Of a stretch of DNA of 5,848 nt, positions 1 through 5,712 are shown piece after piece. This stretch comes from DASRHY01 sp046765875 (GTDB lineage: Bacteria > Actinomycetota > Actinomycetes > Propionibacteriales > Kribbellaceae), in contig JBKPSJ010000383.1 of the NCBI GenBank assembly GCA_046765875.1, positions 1 through 5,848 on the forward strand. The letters are read 5' to 3'. Every line of letters starts with the position of its first letter. Within the stretch, counting starts at the first letter, position 1. The notes under the pieces are model-generated. The model did no database searches. It saw only the letters and a program-made list of their open reading frames with translations, and had not been told where the DNA came from. The position numbers and the translations under genes were made by a program.

Positions 1-1025
1 AGCGACTCCAGCGCCGACGCGGTCATGCCCTGGCCGTACACGGGGTTGAAGCTGCACGCGGCGTCGCCGAAGACCAGCAGCCGCTCGGGGAACCGGTCCA
101 GCCGCTCGTAGTGCCGGCGCACGCTGGCCGGGTACTTCAGCGACACCGGCTCGTCCAGCGGCTCGGCGTCCTGGATCACCTCGTAGACGTCCGGGACGGG
201 CAGCGACCGCACCCAGTCCAGGAAGCCCTCGGGGTCGGCGGGGGCGCTCTCGCCGAGCACGCCGGTCAGCGACAGCACGCACCGGTCGCCCTCGATCCGG
301 GAGAAGAACGCGCCGCGCGGGTGCGACGGGGTGGACACCGGGTTCACCGACAGGTCCCCGTCGAGTGCGGCCAGCCCCAGCGGGCCCAGCCGGTAGTGCC
401 GGGTGGTGTAGGTGAGGTCGATCCGGACCCGGTCCTCCTCGGGCCGGGCGTACCCCAGCTCCTCCAGCCAGGTCGGCATCCGCGAGCCGCGGCCGGTCGC
501 GTCCACGACCAGGTCGGCGGTCAGCGTCTCCTCGGCGCTGCCGGCCTCGCGCCGCTGCACCCGGGCGCCGGTCACCGTCGAGTTGTCCCCGGTGGTGGCC
601 AGCCCGACGATGTCGGTCTCCTCCAGCAGCCGCACGTTCGGCAGCGCCGCGACCCGGGCCCGGACCTGGCTCTCCAGCACCGGCCGGGCGGCCGAGACGC
701 AGACCAGCCCGGTGGCGCGCGGCTCCAGGCGCAGCCCGTTGAAGTACCACCGCAGCTCCCCGAGGTCACCGGTGGGCACCCCGGCCGCGGTGCACCCCTC
801 GGTGAACCCGGGGAACAGCTCCTCGAGGATCTGCTGGCCGCGGGCGAGCAACCCGTGGACGTGCCGCCCCTGCGAGACGCCGCGCCGGGCGGTGGTCACC
901 CCCGTGAGCCGGTCGCGGTCCACGATCAGGACCTCGCCGTAGGCGTCGGCGAGCACCCTGGCCGCGAGCAGCCCTCCCATACTCCCGCCGAGCACGATGG
1001 CCCGGCCGCCCACCTGGTTGCCCAC
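1..1025 (-). CDS. FAD-dependent monooxygenase (epoxidase/aromatic hydroxylase type), C-terminus cut by window edge
   Basis: Partial gene: 341 codons are visible and the frame stays open to the left edge. The N-terminus carries a Rossmann FAD-binding motif, LGGSMGGLLAARVL (about residues 12-25), with the GGS variant of GxGxxG, and an acidic residue at the end of the second strand (IVDRD). LVVDATGRGSRMPTWL (middle) and FGDAACSFNPVYGQGM (about 319-334) are the second and third FAD-contact motifs of the PHBH/UbiH-like group A flavin monooxygenases. Such enzymes use NAD(P)H and O2 to hydroxylate or epoxidise; LasC/MonCI-type polyether epoxidases share the overall motif pattern. The GTG start is fixed by GAAGGAG eight bases upstream; an in-frame GTG three codons earlier abuts that site and is too close. 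It is the last visible gene of the operon, 94 bases after the SgcJ-like gene. Family assignment is firm; substrate, and hydroxylation versus epoxidation, cannot be told. Confidence 0.9.
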   Translation of the reverse strand, partial: MGNQVGGRAIVLGGSMGGLLAARVLADAYGEVLIVDRDRLTGVTTARRGVSQGRHVHGLLARGQQILEELFPGFTEGCTAAGVPTGDLGELRWYFNGLRLEPRATGLVCVSAARPVLESQVRARVAALPNVRLLEETDIVGLATTGDNSTVTGARVQRREAGSAEETLTADLVVDATGRGSRMPTWLEELGYARPEEDRVRIDLTYTTRHYRLGPLGLAALDGDLSVNPVSTPSHPRGAFFSRIEGDRCVLSLTGVLGESAPADPEGFLDWVRSLPVPDVYEVIQDAEPLDEPVSLKYPASVRRHYERLDRFPERLLVFGDAACSFNPVYGQGMTASALES

Positions 1026-1033
1026 GGCGGTCA

Positions 1034-1040
1034 CTCCTTC
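1034..1040 (-). promoter_or_regulatory. Ribosome binding site of the FAD monooxygenase
   Basis: GAAGGAG on the minus strand lies eight bases before the GTG at 1023-1025 and directly follows the last unit of the tandem repeat. It decides the start in favour of this GTG over the in-frame GTG at 1032-1034, which overlaps the site itself. Confidence 0.75.
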
Positions 1041-1134
1041 TCTGGTCTGCGCCGCTCTGGTCTGCGCCGCTCTGGTCTGCGCCGCTCTGGTCTGCGCCGC
1101 TGTCAGGACTGCGCCGCTGTCAGGACTGCGCCGC
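1041..1134. repeat. Six-unit tandem repeat (four 15-bp plus two 17-bp units) between two operon genes
   Basis: On the + strand the unit TCTGGTCTGCGCCGC occurs four times without a mismatch (1041-1055, 1056-1070, 1071-1085, 1086-1100). Two perfect copies of TGTCAGGACTGCGCCGC follow (1101-1117, 1118-1134). Both unit types end in the same CTGCGCCGC core and differ only in the other part, so the array looks like two successive expansions of one ancestral unit. Its right end encodes the last codons and TGA of the SgcJ-like gene; its left end touches the ribosome binding site of the FAD monooxygenase. I see no self-complementary arm, so it is not an evident terminator. Slipped-strand expansion is the simplest origin; any role in mRNA stability or translation is unproven. 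Confidence 0.97.
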
Positions 1135-1545
1135 GTCGGCCGGCGTCGCGGGGCAGTTGTGGTACGCGGCGAGCTGCCACTCGCCGTCCACCCGGGCGAT
1201 CACCCAGGTGGCCCGGATCAGCTCCTCGGCCGACAGCTCGGTCTGCCCGGCGGACAGCACGCCGCCCTGGGTGACCACCAGCGCCGAGTCGGGGGTGAGG
1301 AAGCGCAGGTCGATCGGCTGGCCGGTGACCTGGGTGCCGTTGTAGGCGCCCTGGAACGCCTCGACCATGAAGTCCCGGATGGCCTGCCGGCCCTTGAGGT
1401 AGAGGCCGGGCAGGATCATCGTCCCGTCCTCGGTGAAGACGTCGGCGAACGCGCCGGCGTCGTGCCCGGCCCAGGCCGCGACGATCCGGCCCGGGACGCC
1501 GGCCACCGCGGCGGTGTCGGCGGCGGTGTCGGTCGTGATGGTCAT
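1120..1545 (-). CDS. SgcJ/EcaC-type NTF2-like (SnoaL-like fold) small protein
   Basis: 141-residue protein of the usual length for the TIGR02246 SgcJ/EcaC group in the NTF2-like superfamily. The signature block VPGRIVAAWAGHDAGAFADVFTED runs through residues 17-40, followed by a GTMILPG...LKGRQAIRDFM segment (41-60) and a C-terminal WVIARVDGEWQLAAYHNCP strand pair (114-132) typical of the cone-shaped alpha+beta fold. SgcJ itself belongs to the C-1027 enediyne cluster and its structure is known, but its reaction is not settled; relatives act as isomerases, cyclases or hydratases, or as accessory proteins. No signal peptide, so cytoplasmic. AAAGGGA lies eight bases before the ATG, and the gap to the flavin monooxygenase upstream is 34 bases, consistent with one operon. 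Its final codons and stop lie inside the tandem repeat, so the C-terminal tail (DAAQS) may be a by-product of the repeat. Confidence 0.9.
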   Translation of the reverse strand: MTITTDTAADTAAVAGVPGRIVAAWAGHDAGAFADVFTEDGTMILPGLYLKGRQAIRDFMVEAFQGAYNGTQVTGQPIDLRFLTPDSALVVTQGGVLSAGQTELSAEELIRATWVIARVDGEWQLAAYHNCPATPADAAQS

Positions 1546-1579
1546 GCTGGGATTCCCTTTCGTGGGGTGGCCGCTCGGT

Positions 1580-2761
1580 TCAGAGGTAGAGGGTGTTGGG
1601 CTCCTGGCCGCACAGCACCCGGCCGTACAGCTCGGCGTTGGTGTTGGGGTGCATCAGCGCGTGCAGGTTGACCGCCTGCACGTCGCGGGCGATCCGCTGG
1701 ATCGGCACGTGGTTGTAGATCGACGACCCGCCGCTGGCGCCGGCCAGGATCTCCACCGCCTCCTTGGCCAGCCGGCAGACCGCGCCCAGGTCGCCGCGGG
1801 CGCGCGCCCGCTCCTCCAGCGTCCACTGCTCGCCGGCGGCGCTCTTGGTGTCCACCAGCGTGGCCAGCCGCCCGGCGTGGAACTCGGTCTGGTCGGCCTT
1901 CGTCACGGCCTCCGCGACCTGCAGGTGGGTCACCGGCGCCTCGGCCTGGTTGGTGTAGTCGGTGTAGGTGATCTTCCGGTCGGGCAGCCGCTCGAAGAAC
2001 GCCTCCCGGGCGCCGCGGGCCAGGCCGACCACGGTGCCCACCGAGGACGCCGAGGCGACCGGCAGCAGCGGGGCGTTGTAGATCGGCGAGCCCTCGTTGC
2101 CGGACCCGGCGTGCTGGCCCTGGAGGATGACCGGCAGCGGGAGCACCCGGTCGGCGGGGACGAACACGTCATCGGCCACCGTGGTCACGCTGCCGGTGCC
2201 CTTCAGCCCGGCGGTGTACCAGTCGTCGATGATGTGCAGGTCGCCGATCGGCACCAGGCCGATCACCGGCAGCATCTGCCCGTCCGGCAGCGGCTGCACC
2301 GCGATGATCTCCTGCCAGTGCGCGTGCAGGGCGCCGGTGATGAAGCCCCACTTGCCGCTGACCCGCACGCCGCCGTCCACCGGGGTGGCCAGCCCGCCCG
2401 GGCTGAGCGTGCCGCAGATCCGCGCGTTCGGGACGGAGAACACCTCGTCCTGCACATGCTGCGGGAACAGGCTGGTCATCCAGGTCGGGATCCAGTACAC
2501 GGAGGCGGTCCACGCCGTGGAGCCGTCGGCGCGGCCCATCTGGGCGCCGACCTCGACCAGCGTGCGGGTGTCCGCCTCGTAGCCGCCGTAGCGGGCCGGG
2601 GTCCGCAGCCGGAACACCCCGGCGTCGGTCAGCGCCTCGACGGACTCCTCGTGCAGCCGCCGGTTCTCCTCCGCCCACGGGGCGTTCTTCCGCAACAGCG
2701 GCACCAGGTCCGAGACCCGCTGCACGATCTGCTCGCGGGTTGGCGCGGTCGTCGTCGTCAC
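1580..2761 (-). CDS. Two-component flavin monooxygenase, oxygenase subunit (acyl-CoA dehydrogenase fold, HsaA/ActVA-ORF5-like)
   Basis: 393 residues, a normal length for group D flavin monooxygenases, which have an acyl-CoA dehydrogenase fold, take reduced FMN or FAD from a separate reductase, and hydroxylate aromatic or polyketide substrates (HsaA, ActVA-ORF5). Visible blocks are an N-terminal helical domain ending in RLRTPARYGGYEAD (about 51-64); GRADGSTAWTASVYWIPTW (76-94); the mid-domain GKWGFITGALHAHW (136-149); WYTAGLKGTGSVTTVADDVFVPADR (181-205), the beta-domain signature; and a C-terminal helical domain with RDVQAVNLHALMHPNTNAELYG (359-380). The GTG start (2759-2761) is set by GAGGGAG six bases upstream; the frame is open far beyond it, but that stretch overlaps the upstream gene in another frame. 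It is 11 bases downstream of the solute-binding gene, so probably translationally coupled. No flavin reductase gene is in view. A true acyl-CoA dehydrogenase is less likely, but the reaction is inferred. Confidence 0.87.
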   Translation of the reverse strand: MTTTTAPTREQIVQRVSDLVPLLRKNAPWAEENRRLHEESVEALTDAGVFRLRTPARYGGYEADTRTLVEVGAQMGRADGSTAWTASVYWIPTWMTSLFPQHVQDEVFSVPNARICGTLSPGGLATPVDGGVRVSGKWGFITGALHAHWQEIIAVQPLPDGQMLPVIGLVPIGDLHIIDDWYTAGLKGTGSVTTVADDVFVPADRVLPLPVILQGQHAGSGNEGSPIYNAPLLPVASASSVGTVVGLARGAREAFFERLPDRKITYTDYTNQAEAPVTHLQVAEAVTKADQTEFHAGRLATLVDTKSAAGEQWTLEERARARGDLGAVCRLAKEAVEILAGASGGSSIYNHVPIQRIARDVQAVNLHALMHPNTNAELYGRVLCGQEPNTLYL

Positions 2762-2767
2762 TGCTGT

Positions 2768-2774
2768 CTCCCTC
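2768..2774 (-). promoter_or_regulatory. Ribosome binding site overlapping the upstream stop codon
   Basis: GAGGGAG sits six bases before the GTG of the flavin monooxygenase and overlaps the TGA (2773-2775) of the solute-binding gene. Ribosomes terminating on the upstream gene would sit on this site, which suggests coupled translation and a controlled ratio of the two proteins. Confidence 0.7.
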
Positions 2775-4194
2775 AGCTCGCCAGCCGGGCCACGTTCTCC
2801 AGGTCCGCGCCGGAGTAGGCCTCGGCGTCGGTGAAGTACTCCACCCGCACGCTCTGCGGGTTGCGCGGCCCGGCCACCGCCGCGTCGGCGCGGTAGTCGT
2901 CGAGCAGCTTCTGCGCCTGCCCGGTGGCCTGCCGGAAGCGCTCCTCGGGGTCGGCGCCCCTGGCCAGCACGTCGCCCATGGCCTGGCACATCACGTCCTG
3001 CACGCCGGCGAAGTCGCCGAACAGCGCGCCGGTGGACTCCGGGGCGCTCCCGGCGAGGTCCGGCCGGGTCTCCAGCACCCGCGGCGGGTATGCGGCGAGG
3101 TGGTCGGTGGCGGCCCGGTGGTACGGGTGCTCGTCGAACCAGCCCTCCTCCTCCAGCAGGGCCACCGAGGCGTTGGTGATCGGCACGAAGCTGTTGTTCT
3201 TGTGCCGGTCGGCGTTGTTGCGCGGGTTGTGCATGAACTGCAGGAACGCCAGCGCGCCCTCCTGGGTGGCCTCGTCCAGCCCGCCGGACAGGAACAGCGA
3301 GGTGCCGGCGACCGCGTTCGCGATGTACGGCCGGTCCTGGTTGTACGGGAAACCGCCGACCTCGATCTCGAAGCCGGCCTGGCGCGCCGCGGCCGCCATG
3401 TAGTTCACGTCGTTGGACGAGGTGATCCGGAGGCCGACACGCTGCTCCGCGAACGCCTTGAGGGTGCCCTCCCAGTCCGGGATCTTGCCGGTGTAGAGGT
3501 AGTGGCCCTGGTCGTGCAGCTTCTTCCACCAGAGCACCCAGTCGAGCATCTCGGCCGAGTGCAGGTTGAGCGTGGTGGCCCGGCCGGCCCGGCCGTTCAG
3601 CTTGTCCGAGAGCAGCCCGCCCTGGGAGCAGACCGCCTGCTGGAAGAACGTGCCGTGGTTGGCCCAGGTGACCGTGTGGTCCAGGCCGGGCAGCTCCGCG
3701 AGGGCGCCCAGCACCTGCTCGGTCTCGGCCCAGGTCTGCGGCAGCTCGTCCACGCCGACGGCGCGCAGCAGGCCCTTGTTCGCGTACAGCAGGCTGGTGG
3801 TGCCCACGGTGGGCATCGAGGCGAGCTCGCCGTGGTAGGTGTAGTAGTCGCGGATCGCCGGGATGATGTCGTCGGTCACCACCGGCTCACCCAGGATCTC
3901 GGTCCGCCCGCCGATCGCCTGCTCCAGCGAGGTGAACTGCTTCCCGCCGTCGCGGTTGAGCGTGTCGAGCGCAGCCTGGGTGACCGAGAAGTAGTACTCG
4001 GCGATGGCCGGCGCGGTGCCCTCGGCGGCTGCCTCGGCGATCTGCAGCGGCAGCGTCCGGAAGTCCCGACCCTGGATGTTGACGTGGTAGTCGGGGTGCC
4101 TCGCGTCGAATTCCTCGGCCAGCTTCCAGAGCCGGTCCATGTACTGCGGGAAGGTCAGGTCCGCTACCCAGACTTCGACCACGGTCCTGCTCAT
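2773..4194 (-). CDS. Solute-binding-protein-fold protein (UgpB/SBP_bac type) lacking a signal peptide
   Basis: 473 residues resembling the sugar/glycerol-phosphate class of ABC-importer binding proteins. The first strand VVEVWVAD (5-12), the helix YMDRLWKLAEEFDARHPDYHVNI (18-40), MPTVGTTSLLYANKGLLRAVGVDELPQTWAE (127-157), and GGFPYNQ...GTSLFLSGG with EGALAFLQFMHNPRNNADRHKNNSFVPITNASV (280-344) match the order of conserved blocks in that family. Secreted members carry 20-40 extra N-terminal residues with a hydrophobic core and often a lipobox Cys. Here the mature domain begins at once after MSRT, so the protein should stay in the cytoplasm. AGGAGG seven bases before the ATG fixes the start; an in-frame GTG at 4236, overlapping the epoxide hydrolase stop, would add only 14 polar residues. 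No permease or ATPase gene adjoins it. It may be a repurposed ligand-binding or catalytic protein of the pathway; the family assignment is good and the role unknown. Confidence 0.88.
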   Translation of the reverse strand: MSRTVVEVWVADLTFPQYMDRLWKLAEEFDARHPDYHVNIQGRDFRTLPLQIAEAAAEGTAPAIAEYYFSVTQAALDTLNRDGGKQFTSLEQAIGGRTEILGEPVVTDDIIPAIRDYYTYHGELASMPTVGTTSLLYANKGLLRAVGVDELPQTWAETEQVLGALAELPGLDHTVTWANHGTFFQQAVCSQGGLLSDKLNGRAGRATTLNLHSAEMLDWVLWWKKLHDQGHYLYTGKIPDWEGTLKAFAEQRVGLRITSSNDVNYMAAAARQAGFEIEVGGFPYNQDRPYIANAVAGTSLFLSGGLDEATQEGALAFLQFMHNPRNNADRHKNNSFVPITNASVALLEEEGWFDEHPYHRAATDHLAAYPPRVLETRPDLAGSAPESTGALFGDFAGVQDVMCQAMGDVLARGADPEERFRQATGQAQKLLDDYRADAAVAGPRNPQSVRVEYFTDAEAYSGADLENVARLAS

Positions 4195-4201
4195 GCGAGC
4201 T

Positions 4202-4207
4202 CCTCCT
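4202..4207 (-). promoter_or_regulatory. Strong ribosome binding site of the solute-binding-fold gene
   Basis: A full AGGAGG lies seven bases before the ATG at 4192-4194, inside the 38-base gap after the epoxide hydrolase. It supports the leaderless start over the upstream GTG at 4234-4236, which has no comparable site and would lie within the GTGA overlap with the preceding stop. Confidence 0.8.
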
Positions 4208-4232
4208 GATTTCGTGCGGCTTTCGCCGGACC

Positions 4233-5387
4233 TCACCGCAGGGTGCGGAAGAAGGTCTGGATGTCAGCGGTCAGCAGCGCCGGCTGCTCCATCGCGGCGA
4301 AATGTCCGCCGCGGTCGAACTCGGTCCAGCGGGTGATCGTCGCGATGTCGCGCTCGGCGAATTTCCGGATCGGCAGGAAGACATCCTCGGGGAACACCGC
4401 GACGCCGACCGGCACCGGCATCGGCGGCGGCTTGGCTCCGCTCGCGGCCGCCTTCACGTCCTCGCGGCCCTCGTAGTAGAACTGCGCCGCGGAGTTCGCC
4501 GTCTCGGTGAACCAGTAGATGCTGATGTTGGTGAGCATCTGGTCGCGGTCGACCGCGTCCTCGGGCACCTTGTCCGAGTCGGTCCACTCGCGGAACTTCT
4601 CCACGGTCCAGGCCAGCAGGCCGACCGGCGAGTCGTGCAGGGAGTACGCCAGGGTCTGCGGCCGGGTGGCCATCACCTTCATGTAGCCGGACAGGTGCTC
4701 GTCGAACCGGGCCAGCGCGCCGAGGCGGGCCAGGTCGGTCTCGGACAGGTCGGCCAGCTCGGCCGGGTCGCCGGAGGGGAACGTCATGAGCATGTTGACG
4801 TGCACGCCGGCGACGTGCTGCGGGTCCACGATGCCGAGCACCAGGGAGATCGGGGAGCCGGCGTCGCCGCCCTGGGCGCCGTACCGCTCGTACCCGAGGC
4901 GGGCCATGAGCTGCGCCCAGGCCACCGCGATGCGCGGCACGGTCCAGCCGGTCTGCCGCAGCGGGCGGGAGAAGCCGTAGCCGGGGATGGACGGGATCAC
5001 CAGGTGGAACGCGTCGGCCGGGTCGCCGCCGTGGGCCCGCGGGTCGGTCAGCGGGCCGATCACCTTGCCGAACTCGGCGACCGAGCCGGGCCAGCCGTGG
5101 GTGAGGACCAGCGGCATGGCGTCCGGCTCGGGGGACCGCACGTGCAGGAAGTGGACGTCCTCGCCGTCGACCTCGGTGACGAACTGGGGGTACCGGTTCA
5201 GCTCGGCCTCGGCGGCGCGCCAGTCGTACTCGGTGCGCCAGTACTCGGCCAGCTCCTTCAGGTAGCCCAGCGGCACCCCGCGGTCCCAGCCCACCCCGGG
5301 CAGCTCGTCCGGCCACCGGGTGTCCGCGATGCGGCGGTGGAGGTCGTCGAGCGCAGCCTGCGGAATCTCGATCCGGAAGGGGCGCAT
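4233..5387 (-). CDS. Epoxide hydrolase, microsomal type with EHN domain (SgcF/KedF-like)
   Basis: 384-residue alpha/beta-hydrolase that opens an epoxide to a vicinal diol through an Asp-ester intermediate. Residues 1-105 form the EHN domain (MRPFRIEIPQ..., TRWPDELPGVGW, YLKELAEYWRTEYDWRAAE). HGWPGS (97-102) is the oxyanion loop; QGGDAGS (172-178) carries the nucleophile Asp175; FPED (332-335) supplies the likely charge-relay Glu334; GGHFAAMEQP (360-369) carries the base His362. Candidate lid tyrosines that activate the epoxide are Tyr235 (GYMK) and Tyr304/305 (FYYE). All catalytic parts are therefore present. Length and motif order match SgcF, NcsF2 and KedF of enediyne clusters, but many other actinobacterial members look alike. 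The ATG at 5385-5387 has GGAG five bases upstream and begins right at the conserved EHN start; the open frame extends further to 5543 without family-like sequence. It is the first gene of the minus-strand operon. Confidence 0.93.
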   Translation of the reverse strand: MRPFRIEIPQAALDDLHRRIADTRWPDELPGVGWDRGVPLGYLKELAEYWRTEYDWRAAEAELNRYPQFVTEVDGEDVHFLHVRSPEPDAMPLVLTHGWPGSVAEFGKVIGPLTDPRAHGGDPADAFHLVIPSIPGYGFSRPLRQTGWTVPRIAVAWAQLMARLGYERYGAQGGDAGSPISLVLGIVDPQHVAGVHVNMLMTFPSGDPAELADLSETDLARLGALARFDEHLSGYMKVMATRPQTLAYSLHDSPVGLLAWTVEKFREWTDSDKVPEDAVDRDQMLTNISIYWFTETANSAAQFYYEGREDVKAAASGAKPPPMPVPVGVAVFPEDVFLPIRKFAERDIATITRWTEFDRGGHFAAMEQPALLTADIQTFFRTLR

Positions 5388-5520
5388 GGGGGCTCCGATC
5401 GTGTCCTTACGATTCCGGTGGGTGTTGCGGTCAGGGCGGGCCCGCGCGATATTCACGCCACTGCCCGTGCCAGGATCCTCGGCCCCGGCCGCGCACCGAC
5501 GCATCTCCACGATTGCGTGA

Positions 5521-5538
5521 TTAACGCCCGGGCGGTAA
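5521..5538. promoter_or_regulatory. Candidate operator: 18-bp near-perfect palindrome
   Basis: TTAACGCCC is followed directly by GGGCGGTAA; eight of nine positions are complementary between the arms. AT-rich ends around a GC core are common in operators of dimeric repressors such as the TetR and MarR families. It lies mid-spacer, about 135 bases from the epoxide hydrolase start, so it could govern either or both divergent transcripts. The regulator is not in the window. Confidence 0.4.
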
Positions 5539-5563
5539 CGCACGTTCGAGGAAGCACGTCGGC
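5522..5563. repeat. Three degenerate 14-bp direct repeats
   Basis: Units start at 5522, 5536 and 5550. TAACGC is identical in units one and two, and GCACGT in units two and three; GC at positions 5-6 and CG at positions 8-9 are kept in all three. The array overlaps the palindrome at 5521-5538. It may be a cluster of protein-binding sites; chance similarity in GC-rich DNA is possible. Confidence 0.4.
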
Positions 5564-5637
5564 CGGTGGCGGTGCCAGAATGGTCGGTTCACGGGCGCGT
5601 CGCCGAGCCCGGCGGCAGGCTGCTGCGCACGGCGGAA

Positions 5638-5655
5638 GAAATGCCGCTGAAATGC
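5638..5655 (+). promoter_or_regulatory. Candidate SARP-type activator box (heptamer direct repeat, 11-bp period)
   Basis: GAAATGC occurs at 5638-5644 and again at 5649-5655 with four bases between, giving an 11-bp period. SARP activators of antibiotic clusters bind heptameric direct repeats spaced exactly this way, with the downstream copy a few bases before the -10 element. A weak -10-like GACGAT follows at 5662-5667, 46 bases before the ATG at 5713, which suits a promoter for the oxidoreductase. No SARP gene is in view and the -10 is poor, so this is tentative. Confidence 0.4.
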
Positions 5656-5712
5656 GGGTGGGACGATTGCTGCCGGTTGCGTGTTTCGCGGACGCGGGAG
5701 GCGGTTGCAGTC

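Larger units (their letters stand above)
5388..5712. promoter_or_regulatory. Divergent intergenic control region
   Basis: 325 bases separate the two divergent starts, and no convincing gene lies in them. Promoters for both directions must be here, but I cannot place a -35/-10 pair with confidence. The only AT-rich spots in the epoxide hydrolase direction are around TGAATATC (near 5450) and TTAATC (near 5520). The region contains a palindrome embedded in 14-bp-period repeats (5521-5563), an 11-bp-period heptamer repeat (5638-5655), and a perfect GC-only palindrome, GCGGGCCCGC (5436-5445). The density of repeated motifs suggests binding by at least one regulator. Confidence 0.65.

Noticed and set aside
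1041..1134. CRISPR array or transcription terminator at the tandem repeat
   Set aside because: Units are directly adjacent with no spacers, far too short for CRISPR repeats, and there are no self-complementary arms or T-run.
111..2818. Long open frames on the + strand (for example 111-1274, 997-1671 and 1433-2818)
   Set aside because: They lie antisense to well-supported genes, are rich in Arg, Gly, Pro and Ala, resemble no family, and are the usual mirror frames of GC-rich coding DNA.
2762..3529. N-terminal extension of the flavin monooxygenase frame by about 250 codons
   Set aside because: The extension overlaps the solute-binding gene in another frame, is Arg/Gly/Pro-rich, and the family's N-terminus begins just after the GTG at 2761, which has its own ribosome binding site.
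2740..4209. 489-codon open frame on the + strand opposite the solute-binding gene
   Set aside because: Mirror of the codon bias of the minus-strand gene: low-complexity V/G/R/L-rich sequence with no domain motifs, while the minus frame shows a clear family pattern.
4195..4236. Earlier GTG start of the solute-binding gene overlapping the epoxide hydrolase stop
   Set aside because: It would add 14 polar residues with no hydrophobic core and lacks a good ribosome binding site, whereas AGGAGG serves the ATG at 4194. It would not supply a signal peptide in any case.
5398..5413. Small inverted repeat (ATCGT / ACGAT) just upstream of the epoxide hydrolase ribosome binding site
   Set aside because: Five-base arms with a six-base loop form too weak a stem to call a riboregulator; such pairs are expected by chance.
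5388..5543. Earlier start for the epoxide hydrolase at 5543
   Set aside because: The added 52 residues do not look like the family, whose EHN domain starts at the MRPFRI segment; GGAG precedes the ATG at 5387.
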